Origin: an uncultured Oscillospiraceae bacterium
GTDB lineage: Bacteria > Bacillota > Clostridia > Oscillospirales > Oscillospiraceae
Assembly (NCBI GenBank): GCA_934553255.1
Contig: CAKTEZ010000010.1
Span: 1 to 51,804 of the forward strand
Reading direction: 5' to 3'
DNA length: 51,804 bases
The translations under genes and the position numbers were made by a program. The notes beneath the pieces are model-generated. The model did not search any database and was not told the origin of the DNA. It worked only from the letters and a program-made list of their open reading frames with translations. This document shows, in pieces, positions 15,314-24,709 of this stretch. Position 1 is the first letter of the stretch. Each line of letters starts with the position of its first letter.

Positions 15314-17707
15314 TTAGACTCGCAGCATCGGCAGCTTTCCGCCCTCGGCGGGCGCGAGCAGCGCGTCGGAGCAGCCGCTCTGTAGGGCGTCGGGATAGAC
15401 CAGCGCCTCGGCAAAGACGGCGTCCACCGTTTCGACCGGAACGAAGCGCAGCTTCGCGCGCACCTCCGGGTCGATCTCCGCAAGGTCCTTTTCGTTCTCC
15501 ATCGGAAGGATGACGGTGCGGACGCCCGCGCGGAGCGCGCCCATGCTCTTCTCGCGCAGTCCGCCGATGGGCAGGACCCGTCCGCGCAGCGTGACCTCGC
15601 CGGTCATAGCGACCTCGTGGCGCACGGCGCGGCCCGTGAGCGCCGAGAGCAGCGCCGTGGTAATGGCAATGCCCGCGCTGGGACCGTCCTTGGGGACCGC
15701 CCCCTCGGGGAAGTGGATATGAATGTCTTTGGTCTTATAAAAGTCCGCCGGCAGGCCAAGCTGGGCGGTGCGCTGGCGCAGGCACGAGAGCGCCGCACGG
15801 CAGCTCTCCTGCATCACATCGCCGAGATTGCCCGTCAGCTCCAGCTTGCCCGTGCCGTCCATCACACCGGCTTCGACTGGCAGTATCTCGCCGCCGACCT
15901 GCGTCCACGCAAGACCGTTCACCACGCCGACAAGATCGGTCTTTGCCGCCTCGTCTCGCGTGTAGCGCGGGACGCCGAGGTAATCCGTCAGGTTCTTTTC
16001 TGTAATGTTGATTCGCTTTACATCGCTTGTGGCAAAACTCATTGCCGCCTTGCGGCAAAGCCTGCCGAGTTCGCGTTCCAGATTACGCACGCCGCTCTCG
16101 CGCGTGTAGCCGGAGATGACCGCGCGCAGCGCGCTCTCGTCCAGCCGCAGCGCGGCGGGGGCAACGCCGTTCGCCTTCTTCTCCTTAGGGAGCAGATAGT
16201 CCACGGCGATATGTACCTTTTCCTCGTCCGTGTAGCTGGGCAGCTCGATGACCTCCATGCGGTCGAGCAGCGGGCGCGGAATGGTGTCGGTCGTGTTGGC
16301 GGTCATGAGGAACATGACGTGGCTGAGATCGACCGGAATTTCCAGATAGTGGTCGCGGAAGGCGTAGTTCTGCTCGCTGTCAAGCACCTCGAGCAGCGCC
16401 GACGCGGGGTCGCCGCGCTGGTCGCTTGCCAACTTGTCCACCTCGTCGAGAACGAGCAGCGGATTCATCGAGCCGCTGCGGGAGATGGCCTCGATGATGC
16501 GGCCGGGCATCGCGCCGATGTAGGTCTTGCGGTGGCCGCGGATGTCCGCCTCGTCGCGCACGCCGCCGAGCGACAGCCGCGCGGTCTTGCGGTTCATCGC
16601 CTTGGCGATGCTCAGCGCGATAGAGGTCTTGCCCACGCCCGGCGGGCCGACGAGACAGATGATCTGCCCCTTGGCATCCGGATTGAGCTTCCGCACGGCG
16701 ATGAACTCCAGAATGCGTTCCTTGACCTTGGCAAGGCCGTAGTGGTCCCGGTCGAGCCGACGGCGCGCCGCCTCGACGCTCGAGCGTTCCTTCGTCTCCA
16801 CGCCCCACGGCATATCCAGCACGGTGTCGAGGTAGTTACGCAGGACGCTCGCCTCCGCGCTGCCGAACGGCTGGCGGGAGAGGCGCTCCACATCCTTGAG
16901 GAGCTTTTTCTCCGTCTCCTCCGGCAGGCGGCAGGCCGCGATCCGTGCGCGGTACTCGTCAAACTCGGCGTCGCTGTCGCCCTCGCCGATCTCGTTTTGC
17001 AGAACCTTGATCTGCTCGCGCAGGATCATGTCCTTTTGAATTTGACCGACGCGCTCGCGCACCTTGCTCTCGATGTCCTGTTCCATGGCGATAACGCCGA
17101 TCTCGCGCGTGAGGATCTCGTTCACACGGCGCAGGCGCACGAGCGGACGCAGCTCCTCCAGCACGGACTGCTTGTCCTGATAGCGCAGGTTGATGTTCTG
17201 CGCGATGAGGTCGGCAAGGTAGCCCGGGTCGGTCGCGTCCATAACGGTTGCCAACAGGCTCTCCGGCTGCTTGGGCAGCAGCTCGTTATACTCGCCGAAA
17301 AGTGCGTAGGTCTGGCGCAGCATGGCCTCGGTGCGGTTGCCGCGACGCAGCGGCTTCGCTTCACCGATCAGTTCGACCTGCGCCTGCAGAAACGGCTCGC
17401 GCTGCCAAAGACGCTTGAGCCGCGCGCGGCTGCGCCCCTCCATCACCACGCGCACCATGGAGTTGGACGCGCGCAGCACCTGAATGATATGCGCTACGGT
17501 GCCGATCTCATAGAGATCTTTTTCCTCCGGCGCTTCGACGGCAAGCTCGCGCTGGGTGACGAGGAACAGCTCCTGCCCCGTCTCCATGGCGCGTTCAAGG
17601 GCGCGGACGGAAATGCCGCGCTCCACATCAAAGCTGGTCGTCATGCGCGGAAAAACCGTCAGACCACGCATGGCGAGCGCCGGAATGTTTTTGGTCATTG
17701 CTTCCAT
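15314..17707 (-). CDS. lon: ATP-dependent protease Lon
   Basis: A 797-residue LonA protease: N-terminal substrate-binding domain (about 1-210), AAA+ ATPase with Walker A GPPGVGKT (354-361) and Walker B LLVLDEVDK, and C-terminal serine protease domain with the Ser-Lys dyad Ser677 (in PKDGPSAG) and Lys720 (in GLREKSMGA). It degrades unfolded and regulatory proteins in the cytoplasm. The start at 17707 is supported by AAGGAGA 5 bases upstream; an internal ATG three codons later is less well placed. It lies 17 bases after clpX and 23 before engB, within the tig-clpP-clpX-lon-engB run that is conserved in Firmicutes. Confidence 0.98.
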   Translation of the reverse strand: MEAMTKNIPALAMRGLTVFPRMTTSFDVERGISVRALERAMETGQELFLVTQRELAVEAPEEKDLYEIGTVAHIIQVLRASNSMVRVVMEGRSRARLKRLWQREPFLQAQVELIGEAKPLRRGNRTEAMLRQTYALFGEYNELLPKQPESLLATVMDATDPGYLADLIAQNINLRYQDKQSVLEELRPLVRLRRVNEILTREIGVIAMEQDIESKVRERVGQIQKDMILREQIKVLQNEIGEGDSDAEFDEYRARIAACRLPEETEKKLLKDVERLSRQPFGSAEASVLRNYLDTVLDMPWGVETKERSSVEAARRRLDRDHYGLAKVKERILEFIAVRKLNPDAKGQIICLVGPPGVGKTSIALSIAKAMNRKTARLSLGGVRDEADIRGHRKTYIGAMPGRIIEAISRSGSMNPLLVLDEVDKLASDQRGDPASALLEVLDSEQNYAFRDHYLEIPVDLSHVMFLMTANTTDTIPRPLLDRMEVIELPSYTDEEKVHIAVDYLLPKEKKANGVAPAALRLDESALRAVISGYTRESGVRNLERELGRLCRKAAMSFATSDVKRINITEKNLTDYLGVPRYTRDEAAKTDLVGVVNGLAWTQVGGEILPVEAGVMDGTGKLELTGNLGDVMQESCRAALSCLRQRTAQLGLPADFYKTKDIHIHFPEGAVPKDGPSAGIAITTALLSALTGRAVRHEVAMTGEVTLRGRVLPIGGLREKSMGALRAGVRTVILPMENEKDLAEIDPEVRAKLRFVPVETVDAVFAEALVYPDALQSGCSDALLAPAEGGKLPMLRV

Positions 17708-17724
17708 AGGGTCTCCTTACTGGA

Positions 17725-19011
17725 TCAGGAGGCGCTGTCCACCGGCGGAAGCTCCGCGGGCGGCTGTTCCTCCTTTTCCGGTCTGTGGCTGAGCTGCGGC
17801 GGCTCCTTGCCGTTCACGCAGTCCGCCGAAATGGTCACACGGTCCACCGTGCGGTCCGAGGGAAGATCGTACATCACCTGCGTGAGCAGGCCCTCCATCA
17901 CCGCGCGCAGACCGCGCGCGCCGATCTTGCGTTCGATCGCCTTGTCGGCGATGGCTTCAAGCGCCGGCTTATCAAAGATAAGCTCCGCGCCATCGTAGCT
18001 CAGGAGCTTCTGATACTGTTTGACGAGCGCGTTTTTCGGCTCGGTCAGGATGCGGACAAGATCCTCGCGCCGCAGCTCGTCGAGCGCGGCGATGACGGGC
18101 AGACGGCCCACCAGCTCGGGAATGATGCCGAACTTGAGAATGTCGTGCGGCTGCACCTCGCGCAGAATGCGGGCGCTGTCCTTCTCCCGCTTGCCCTCGA
18201 TGACCGCGTCGAAGCCGATGCTCTTGCGGTCGAGACGATGCTCGATGATCTTGTCCAGCCCCTCGAACGCGCCGCCGCAGATAAAGAGAATGTTGCGCGT
18301 GTCGATCTGGATGAACTCCTGATGCGGGTGCTTGCGTCCGCCCTGCGGCGGGACATTCGCGACCGTGCCCTCGACGATCTTCAAAAGCGCCTGCTGCACG
18401 CCCTCGCCGGACACATCGCGCGTGATGGAGGTGTTCTCGCTCTTGCGGGCGATCTTGTCGATCTCGTCGACATAGATGATGCCGCGCTCGGCAAGTTCCA
18501 CATCATAGTCTGCCGCCTGCAGAAGGCGCAGAAGAATGTTCTCCACATCGTCGCCGACATAGCCCGCCTCGGTGAGCGTCGTCGCGTCCGCAATGGCAAA
18601 CGGGACCTTGAGGATTCGCGCGAGCGTTTGGGCAAAGAGCGTCTTGCCGCTGCCCGTGGGGCCAAGGAGCAGAATATTGCTCTTTTGCAGCTCCACGTCG
18701 TCGCCGCCGCCGAAGAAGATGCGCTTGTAGTGGTTGTAGACCGCCACGCTCAGCGCGACCTTCGCCGCGTCCTGTCCGATGATATACTGATCCAGCACGG
18801 CGCGGATCTCGTGCGGCGTGGGGATCTCGTCCGGCGAGTTGATCTCCTCGCTGCCCGCCTCGTATCCATCTTCAACGATCTCCATGCACAGCCGGACGCA
18901 TTCGTCGCAGATACGCACGCCGCCGGGTCCCTGGATCATGCGGTGCGTCTCCTTCTCAGACTTGCCGCAAAACGAGCAGCGAAGGAGCTTCTTATTGGTT
19001 TCTTCACTCAT
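17725..19011 (-). CDS. clpX: ClpX, ATP-dependent unfoldase of ClpXP
   Basis: A 428-residue AAA+ unfoldase that recognises tagged substrates and feeds them into ClpP. The N-terminal zinc-binding domain has Cys12, Cys15, Cys35 and Cys38. Walker A is GPTGSGKT (117-124), Walker [10 protein letters not shown], the GYVGDDVE pore loop follows, the IGF loop for docking to ClpP is kept (KSIGFDA), and sensor 2 is GARGLR. The Pro/Glu-rich C-terminal tail is slightly long. It is 35 bases after clpP. Its ribosome site (GGGAAAGGG) is not ideal, so expression may depend on reading through from clpP. Confidence 0.98.
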   Translation of the reverse strand: MSEETNKKLLRCSFCGKSEKETHRMIQGPGGVRICDECVRLCMEIVEDGYEAGSEEINSPDEIPTPHEIRAVLDQYIIGQDAAKVALSVAVYNHYKRIFFGGGDDVELQKSNILLLGPTGSGKTLFAQTLARILKVPFAIADATTLTEAGYVGDDVENILLRLLQAADYDVELAERGIIYVDEIDKIARKSENTSITRDVSGEGVQQALLKIVEGTVANVPPQGGRKHPHQEFIQIDTRNILFICGGAFEGLDKIIEHRLDRKSIGFDAVIEGKREKDSARILREVQPHDILKFGIIPELVGRLPVIAALDELRREDLVRILTEPKNALVKQYQKLLSYDGAELIFDKPALEAIADKAIERKIGARGLRAVMEGLLTQVMYDLPSDRTVDRVTISADCVNGKEPPQLSHRPEKEEQPPAELPPVDSAS

Positions 19012-19046
19012 TTTCTGTAATGCCCTTTCCCTTTACAGGCGTTGTG

Positions 19047-19628
19047 TTATCTCTTATAGATAACCTTGTCGATCAGGCCATAGGCGCAGGCCTCCTCCGC
19101 CGTCATCCAGTTATCGCGTTCGGAATCGAGCTTGATCTGCTCCGGCGTCTTGCCGGTGTTTTCGGCAAGGATCTTGTTGATGCGCTGCTTGATCTTGAGG
19201 AAATGCTCCACATCGATCTCCATATCGGTGACCTTGCCCTGCGTACCGGCGGAGGGCTGGTGGATCATGACCTCTGCGTTGGGCAGCGCGATGCGCTTGC
19301 CCTTCGCGCCGCTGGAGAGCAGGAACGCGCCCATGCTCGCGGCCATGCCGACGCAGATGGTGGACACATCGCACTTGATATACTGCATGGTATCGTAGAT
19401 CGCCATGCCGGCGGTCACGCTGCCGCCCGGGGAGTTGATATAAAGCTGAACATCCTTGTCGGGGTCCTGCGCCTCCAGATAGAGGAGCTGGGCGACGACG
19501 AGGCTCGCGGTAGTGTCGTTGACCTCCTCGCCGAGGAAAATGATGCGGTCGTTCAGCAGGCGGGAGAAAATGTCGTAGGACCGCTCGCCGCGGTTGGTCT
19601 GTTCAACAACATAGGGGACTAAGCTCAT
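19047..19628 (-). CDS. clpP: ClpP, proteolytic subunit of Clp proteases
   Basis: A 193-residue serine peptidase with the full catalytic triad Ser98 (MAASMGA), His123 (MIHQPSAG) and Asp172 (ERDNWMT). It forms the barrel that degrades proteins unfolded by ClpX and, if present elsewhere, ClpA/C. The ATG at 19628 follows a near-perfect AAGGAGGT. It lies between tig and clpX on the same strand, the usual Firmicutes layout. No CIRCE or CtsR operator was seen upstream; a perfect 14-bp inverted repeat occupies the tig-clpP gap instead. Confidence 0.98.
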   Translation of the reverse strand: MSLVPYVVEQTNRGERSYDIFSRLLNDRIIFLGEEVNDTTASLVVAQLLYLEAQDPDKDVQLYINSPGGSVTAGMAIYDTMQYIKCDVSTICVGMAASMGAFLLSSGAKGKRIALPNAEVMIHQPSAGTQGKVTDMEIDVEHFLKIKQRINKILAENTGKTPEQIKLDSERDNWMTAEEACAYGLIDKVIYKR

Positions 19629-19695
19629 GGTGGATACCTCCTTGTATCGCGTTAAGAAACGTTCATACCCTGTTCAAATTTGCGGTATGTATGCA

Positions 19696-19727
19696 ATCAA
19701 CCACAAATGAGAGCATTTGTGGTTGAT
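19696..19727. repeat. perfect 14-bp inverted repeat between tig and clpP
   Basis: ATCAACCACAAATG (19696-19709) and CATTTGTGGTTGAT (19714-19727) flank an AGAG loop. On the minus strand it follows the tig stop and precedes clpP. No T tract follows, so it is either a weak attenuator, an RNA-stability hairpin or an operator. Confidence 0.8.
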
Positions 19728-19771
19728 CGGCTATCTCTATTTTTGCCTTTTCAGTATAACCGGCGCGGGGC

Positions 19772-21241
19772 TTATTCAGCCTTCTCCGCGGCCTTTTTCG
19801 CGGTCTTCTTGGCGCTCTTCTTTTCTTCCTCGCCCTCGGCGGCCTTCTTGGTCGTCTTCTTGGCGGCGGGCTTCTTCTCCTCGCCCTCGGCAGCCTTCTT
19901 CGTCGTCTTCCTGGCGGCAGGCTTCTTCTCCTCGCCCTCAGCGGCCTTGGGCGCCTTGGCAGCCTTTTCGACCTTGGCGTTGTCCACGACGACGGCAACC
20001 GCCTTCTCGTTCAGGAGCTGGCTGTGGACCGTGGGCGCGTCGAGGTACTTCTTGAGCATTTCAAGATCCATGCCGTACTGCTCGGCCATGGCCTTGTACT
20101 TCGCCTCGACCTCCTCCTCGCTGACCTCAAGCTTCTCTGCCTTGATGATCTCTGCGATGGCGAGGTCCATCTTGACCTGACGGGTGGCGGGTTCCTTGCC
20201 GTCCTCGAGGAACTTGGCCTCGTCCATGCCGGTCATCTTGCAGTACTGGTCATAAGGAATGCCCTGTGCCTGCAGGCGCTGCTTGAACTCGTCGAGGAAA
20301 CGGCGGCTCTGCTCCTCGATCATGACCGCGGGAATGTCGGCCTCGATGCCGGCGGCGACCTTCTCCAGCAGCGCGTTCTCGTAAGCGATCTTCACGCTCT
20401 CCTCGCGCTCAGCCGTGATCTTGGCCTTGATGTCGTCCTTGAGTTCCTTGAGCGTTTCGAACTCAGAAACATCCTTAGCGAACTCATCGTCCATCGCGGG
20501 CATCTGCTTTTCCTTGACCTCGTTGACCTTGACGTGGAACACGACCTGCTTGCCCGCGAGGTCCTTGGTGTAATTCTCGGGGAAGGTGATGTCAATGTCC
20601 TTCTCCTCGCCGGCCTTCATGCCGACGATCTGATCCTCAAAGCCGGGGACGAAGCTGCCGGAGCCGATCTCCAGCTCGTGGTTCTCGCCCTTGCCGCCCT
20701 CGAAGGGAACGCCGTTGTCGAAGCCCTCAAAGTCGATGACGGCGGTATCGCCCTTCTTGACCTTGCGATCCACGGAAACGAGACGAGCCTCGCGCTCGGC
20801 CATCTGGTTCAGGCGCTCCTTGACATCGTCGGCGCTGACCTTGACCTCGTCCTTAGGGGCGCTGACGCCCTTGTACTGGCCAAGCTTGACCTCGGGATAA
20901 ACGGCGACGGTCGCCTTGAAGGTGAAGCCGTCCTTATCGATCTTGTCGCCCTCGATCGCGATCTCGGGATAACCCACCACATCGAGGCCGCTCTGGCCGA
21001 TCGCCTGCGTATATGCATCCGGAAGAGCAGCGTCCACAGCGTCGTTATAGAACACCTCGGCCCCATACATCTTTTCGATCATCTTGCGGGGGGCTTTACC
21101 GGGACGGAAGCCGGGTACGCTGATCTTATTACGCATCTTGAGATACGCCTTCTGAACGGCGGCTTCAAATTCCTCGGCGGTCACCTCGACGGTGACGGCG
21201 ACTCTGCTCTGTTCCAGTTTTTCAACAGACTTGACATTCAT
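19772..21241 (-). CDS. tig: Trigger factor with Lys/Ala-rich repeat tail
   Basis: A 489-residue ribosome-bound chaperone and peptidyl-prolyl isomerase. The N-terminal ribosome-binding domain contains VPGFRPGKAPRKMIEK, the signature loop that docks on L23. An FKBP-type domain follows (about 150-240), then the helical chaperone arms. The family is normally about 430 residues; here residues 432-489 form 3.4 copies of a 17-residue repeat of the type KAAEGEEKKPAARKTTK, giving a basic/acidic low-complexity tail. The start follows GGAGG. It is the first gene of the run ending with engB, and its product delivers nascent chains in the same quality-control network as ClpXP and Lon. Confidence 0.97.
   Translation of the reverse strand: MNVKSVEKLEQSRVAVTVEVTAEEFEAAVQKAYLKMRNKISVPGFRPGKAPRKMIEKMYGAEVFYNDAVDAALPDAYTQAIGQSGLDVVGYPEIAIEGDKIDKDGFTFKATVAVYPEVKLGQYKGVSAPKDEVKVSADDVKERLNQMAEREARLVSVDRKVKKGDTAVIDFEGFDNGVPFEGGKGENHELEIGSGSFVPGFEDQIVGMKAGEEKDIDITFPENYTKDLAGKQVVFHVKVNEVKEKQMPAMDDEFAKDVSEFETLKELKDDIKAKITAEREESVKIAYENALLEKVAAGIEADIPAVMIEEQSRRFLDEFKQRLQAQGIPYDQYCKMTGMDEAKFLEDGKEPATRQVKMDLAIAEIIKAEKLEVSEEEVEAKYKAMAEQYGMDLEMLKKYLDAPTVHSQLLNEKAVAVVVDNAKVEKAAKAPKAAEGEEKKPAARKTTKKAAEGEEKKPAAKKTTKKAAEGEEEKKSAKKTAKKAAEKAE
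19775..19948 (-). repeat. 51-bp tandem repeats encoding the trigger factor tail
   Basis: The last 58 codons of tig consist of three 17-codon units (residues 432-448, 449-465, 466-482) plus a partial fourth. The DNA copies are similar, with GCGGCCTTCTTGGTCGTCTT-like blocks visible on the plus strand. Copy number could vary between strains through slippage. Confidence 0.85.
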
Positions 21242-21341
21242 GTTTCTTTTTCCTCCGTATCAAGCAAATGATGCTCATTGCGAATTGGTATTCTATCATA
21301 CATTTTGCAAAATATCTACCCTTTTTTCCATCATTTTTTCG

Positions 21342-22031
21342 TCAGTCGCAGATTTTTTTCGGGACAAAGCCCAGATAGTCCGCGGAAACGAGGGCATAGT
21401 CGGTATTTTCCCGCCTGCCCTCGAACGCGCGGCGGTGCGTGGGACCGTGCAGATGGCCGTAATAGCAGCGTTCGACATGGTAGCGGTCGAGCAGCTCCAG
21501 CAGCTCCGGACAGCGGTAGCCCTGATAAAGCGGCGGATAGTGCAGGAAACAGAGAACGGGCCGCTCCCCCGCCGCCTTGAGCGAAGTCTCCAGCCGCATC
21601 GCCTCGCGCGCGAGCATCTTGCCCGTGTGCGTTCCGGCGGCATCCTCCTCATAAAACCAGCCGCGCGTGCCGCAGAGGGCGTAGTCCCCGTAGAAGAAGC
21701 AGTTGTTAAACAAAATGTCGATGCTTTCGATGCCGTTGGCCTTGAAAAACTTCTTCATCTTCGTGGCGGTCCCCCACCAGTAGTCGTGGTTGCCTTTCAG
21801 GATGATCTTGCGCCCGGGCAGCGCGTCGATGAACCGGAGGTCCGGCAGCGCCTCGTCGAGCGAGATGCCCCACGAAAGGTCGCCCGCCAACACCGTCACA
21901 TCGTCCGCGTTCAGGCGGGAAAAGGACTCCCGCAGGCGCTCAACATGGTTCGCCCACTTGTCGCCGAAGACGTCCATCGGCTTGCTGCCGCCGAGCGACA
22001 GGTGCAGATCGCCGATCGTGTAGAGCGCCAT
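21342..22031 (-). CDS. Calcineurin-like metallophosphoesterase
   Basis: A 229-residue cytoplasmic protein with the binuclear metal signature of the family: GDLHL (7-11), GDLSW, GNHDYWW, HYPP and GHLHGP. Substrates of this Firmicutes subgroup (YkuE/YpbG-like size) are not established and cannot be inferred here. The ATG at 22031 is preceded by GGGAGG. It is the last gene of the lepB-rbgA-rnhB-yraN series, 24 bases after yraN. No clear terminator was seen between it and tig. Confidence 0.88.
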   Translation of the reverse strand: MALYTIGDLHLSLGGSKPMDVFGDKWANHVERLRESFSRLNADDVTVLAGDLSWGISLDEALPDLRFIDALPGRKIILKGNHDYWWGTATKMKKFFKANGIESIDILFNNCFFYGDYALCGTRGWFYEEDAAGTHTGKMLAREAMRLETSLKAAGERPVLCFLHYPPLYQGYRCPELLELLDRYHVERCYYGHLHGPTHRRAFEGRRENTDYALVSADYLGFVPKKICD

Positions 22032-22055
22032 CGCCCTCCCCCCCTTTCGCAGAAG

Positions 22056-22409
22056 TTACCGAAACGCGTCCTCGATGTACTCGACGCGCGGCGGCGTTTC
22101 ATCGTCGTAGACCTCGGCCACATCGAAGCGGGCGCAGAGGTCGGGATAGTGCCGCGTCATGTAAAAGGCCGCCGTGGTGCGGACGCGGCGCTGCTTCGCC
22201 ACCGTGACGAAATCGCGCGGCAGGCCGAAGCGCAGGTCGCCGCGCAGCTTGACCTCCACAAAGCAGAGGACATCCCCTCTGCGGGCGATGAGGTCGATCT
22301 CGCCGAAGCGGCAGCGGAACTGGGAGGCAAGGATCTCATAGCCGTTCTCCCGCAGATATTCAGCCGCCAGCGCTTCGCCGCGGTCGCCAAGGGCCTTCGT
22401 TGTACTCAT
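22056..22409 (-). CDS. yraN: YraN family endonuclease-like protein (UPF0102)
   Basis: A 117-residue protein with the YraN core: GEALAAEYLRENGY at the start and the restriction-endonuclease-fold residues GEIDLIA and FVEVK. The fold resembles Holliday-junction resolvases, but the biological role is unproven. The ATG overlaps the rnhB stop as ATGA, so translation is coupled; an upstream GTG in frame is less likely. The rnhB-yraN order is conserved in many Firmicutes. Confidence 0.93.
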   Translation of the reverse strand: MSTTKALGDRGEALAAEYLRENGYEILASQFRCRFGEIDLIARRGDVLCFVEVKLRGDLRFGLPRDFVTVAKQRRVRTTAAFYMTRHYPDLCARFDVAEVYDDETPPRVEYIEDAFR

Positions 22410-23047
22410 TTTCTCCCCGCCTCCCACTTTTTCAAAAAGCTCCTGCGGTGACAGGGACAGGGGCCGTAGGCGTCGAGCATGGCGTAGTGCAGCTTCGTGC
22501 CGTAGCCCTTGTGTTTGGCGAACCGATACTGCGGGTACTGCTTGTCCAGCACATCCGTCACAAAACGGTCGCGGCTGACCTTGGCAAGGATCGACGCCGC
22601 GGCGATGCTCATGCTCTTAGCGTCCCCGCCGACGACGGTGCGGTGCGGCGTGGAGATCGCGCATTTCGTGCCGTGGTCACGGTTGCCGTCGATGAGGGCA
22701 AAGTCCGCGCGGACGCCCAAGGCGTCAATGGCGAGCTGCATCGCCTTCACGCGGGCATTCAATATGTCGATCTCGTCGATCTCCTGCGCGCTGACCGCGG
22801 CCACGCTGTAAGCCAGCGCCCTTTCGCGGATCATGTCAAAAAGCGCCTCGCGCTTTTTTTCGCTGAGCTTCTTCGAATCATCCAGCCCCTCGATCACGCA
22901 GCCCTCCGGCAGGATAACGGCGGCGGCATACACCGGTCCCATCAGCGGGCCGGCGCCCGCCTCGTCCACACCGCAGACGAGGGCATGGCCCTCCGCGTGC
23001 GCGGCGGCCTCCAGCGCGTAGTCCGCGCGCGAGACATGTTCCTTCAT
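22406..23047 (-). CDS. rnhB: Ribonuclease HII
   Basis: A 213-residue enzyme that cuts the RNA strand of RNA-DNA hybrids and single ribonucleotides in DNA. The first catalytic pair is in GVDEAGAGPLMGPVY (Asp28, Glu29); this departs slightly from the usual DEAGRGPLAGPV, with Ala in place of the Arg. Later acidic residues lie in LDDSKKLSEKKR and ALIDGNRD. Both ends overlap neighbours by four bases (ATGA with rbgA upstream and yraN downstream). Confidence 0.95.
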   Translation of the reverse strand: MKEHVSRADYALEAAAHAEGHALVCGVDEAGAGPLMGPVYAAAVILPEGCVIEGLDDSKKLSEKKREALFDMIRERALAYSVAAVSAQEIDEIDILNARVKAMQLAIDALGVRADFALIDGNRDHGTKCAISTPHRTVVGGDAKSMSIAAASILAKVSRDRFVTDVLDKQYPQYRFAKHKGYGTKLHYAMLDAYGPCPCHRRSFLKKWEAGRK

Positions 23048-23910
23048 ACATTCTCCTCCGGCAGCTCGAGAGTAAAGCGTCCCAGCTTTCCGGCGCGGTA
23101 TTCGTCGAGCAGGATGCGCGCCATGCGTTCGGTGTTCACTTCTCCGCCGGACACGAGGAAGCCGCGCTTGCGGCCCGCCTTTTCCAGCAGCTCCCAGCCC
23201 TGTTCGTCCGGCTCGACGGCGATCTTATAGCGCTCGGTGAGCGCCTCCGGATAGTGCGTGCCGAGGTAGGCCATCAGGCGGGAGGCAAGGTCCTCAAGGT
23301 CCATCACGTCGTCGCGGATCGCCCCCGTGAAGCCAAGGCGCACCCCCACCTGCGGATCCTCGAATTTTGGCCAGAGGATGCCGGGGGTATCGAGCAGCTC
23401 CAGCGTTTTGTCCACCGGTACCCACTGCTTGCCGCGCGTCACGCCCGGGCGGTCCTCCGCCTTGGCGGTCCTGCGGCCGGAGACCTTGTTGATAAAGGTC
23501 GACTTGCCGACGTTCGGGATGCCCAGCACCATCACGCGCAGCACGCGCCCGACCTGTCCCTTTTCCTCATAGGCGCGGATCTTATCCGCAAGCAGCGTCC
23601 GTACGGCGGGCGCAAACTGCTTCACCCCCGCGCCGCTTCTCGCGTCCGCCTCCAGCACCGCATAGCCCTGCGCGCGAAACCACGCCGCCCAGCGCTTCGT
23701 CGCGGCGGGGTCGGCCTGATCGACGCGGTTGAGGACCACAAGGCGCGGCTTGCCCGCCGTCAGGTCGTCAAGGTCGGGGTTACGGCTCGCGTGCGGGATG
23801 CGCGCGTCAATGATCTCGCACACCGCGTCCATATTGCCGATCTCGGCGGCGACCATGCGGCGCGTTTTTGTCATGTGTCCGGGGAACCAGCTTAAACCTT
23901 CCAGCTGCAT
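23044..23910 (-). CDS. rbgA: Ribosome biogenesis GTPase RbgA (YlqF)
   Basis: A 288-residue circularly permuted GTPase needed for late assembly of the 50S subunit. Motif order is the permuted one: G4 NRVD (61-64), then G1 GIPNVGKST (130-138), G3 DTPG (174-177). The N-terminal WFPGHM segment and the C-terminal ANTAR-like helix region are typical. It starts 13 bases after lepB and overlaps rnhB by four bases, giving the lepB-rbgA-rnhB order found across Firmicutes. Confidence 0.97.
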   Translation of the reverse strand: MQLEGLSWFPGHMTKTRRMVAAEIGNMDAVCEIIDARIPHASRNPDLDDLTAGKPRLVVLNRVDQADPAATKRWAAWFRAQGYAVLEADARSGAGVKQFAPAVRTLLADKIRAYEEKGQVGRVLRVMVLGIPNVGKSTFINKVSGRRTAKAEDRPGVTRGKQWVPVDKTLELLDTPGILWPKFEDPQVGVRLGFTGAIRDDVMDLEDLASRLMAYLGTHYPEALTERYKIAVEPDEQGWELLEKAGRKRGFLVSGGEVNTERMARILLDEYRAGKLGRFTLELPEENV

Positions 23911-23923
23911 AAAGTTCTCCCCC

Positions 23924-24553
23924 TTACTTCAGCTTCAGCGGCCCGAGACGGCTGAAGTCGCGCTTGTCGGTCAGGCTGTCTTTCCCGGGAAATACCAGAA
24001 GGACGGCCTTGCCGATGATGAGCCGTTCGTCCACCGCGCCGAGGGCGCTGTCGCGGCTGTCGCTGCTGCGGTTGCGGTTGTCGCCCATCAGGAACAGCTC
24101 GCCCTCGCCGAGCGTCAGCGGGAATTCGGTCCCCTCCTCCAGATAGGTCAGATCGTTTACGTAATCCTCTTGCAGCAGCTCGCCGTCCACGAACACGCGG
24201 CCGAGCGTAAAGTCGATGTCCACGGTCTGCCCTTCGGTGGCGATGACGCGCTTGACGATCGGCTCCGCGTCAAAGCTTTCCTTATAGGCGATGACGATGT
24301 CGCCGTACCGAAAGTCCCCGCACAGCCAGCTGTTGACCACGATGAGGCGGTCGCCGTGCTGCAGCGTCGGCACCATCGAATGACCCTGTACCCCCATCAG
24401 GCGCACGGCAAAGGTGAACACCAGCGTGATGGTCAGCACCGCGCCGACCAGCGAGCGCACCCATTCGTAGGTCTCGCGTCCCGCAACGCGCTCGGTGATC
24501 TCCTCCCCCTCGTCGGGGTCGGTGGGGAAAATGTCGTTTTCAAATTCGCTCAT
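23924..24553 (-). CDS. lepB: Signal peptidase I
   Basis: A 209-residue single-pass membrane peptidase that removes signal peptides on the outer face. A cytoplasmic acidic N-terminus of about 30 residues precedes the helix (about 33-55). The catalytic dyad is Ser59 (GHSMVPTL) and Lys101 (IVKRVIA); the GDNRNRSSDSR box near the end is also kept. The start at 24553 follows a GGAGA site; an in-frame upstream extension to 24661 crosses the rplS terminator and is rejected. It heads the lepB-to-metallophosphoesterase series. Confidence 0.96.
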   Translation of the reverse strand: MSEFENDIFPTDPDEGEEITERVAGRETYEWVRSLVGAVLTITLVFTFAVRLMGVQGHSMVPTLQHGDRLIVVNSWLCGDFRYGDIVIAYKESFDAEPIVKRVIATEGQTVDIDFTLGRVFVDGELLQEDYVNDLTYLEEGTEFPLTLGEGELFLMGDNRNRSSDSRDSALGAVDERLIIGKAVLLVFPGKDSLTDKRDFSRLGPLKLK

Positions 24554-24660
24554 AGCCGTTTCTCCATCGCTCAAGCGGCAGAATGCCGCAGGATAATTCA
24601 CGCTGCTATCATACCACGCGCCGCGCAAAAAAACAACAGCGCTTTTCCCCGCCGCGGGCA

Positions 24661-24694
24661 AAAATAAAAACGGCGCGGCACAGCCGCGTCGTTT
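24661..24694 (-). terminator. intrinsic terminator of rplS
   Basis: CGGCGCGGC and GCCGCGTCG (24671-24679 with 24683-24691, one wobble/mismatch) form the stem, followed on the minus strand by a TTTTTATTTT tract. It separates rplS from lepB. Confidence 0.85.
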
Positions 24695-24709
24695 CTATTT
24701 TTGCTTTTC

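Noticed and set aside
19629..21300. CIRCE or CtsR operator near clpP or tig
   Set aside because: No TTAGCACTC-N9-GAGTGCTAA element and no repeated GGTCAAA heptamers were found in the clpP or tig upstream regions.
21302..21313. Palindrome ATTTTGCAAAAT upstream of tig as an operator
   Set aside because: It lies in AT-rich promoter DNA, where such short palindromes are common, and no matching -35 box could be placed.
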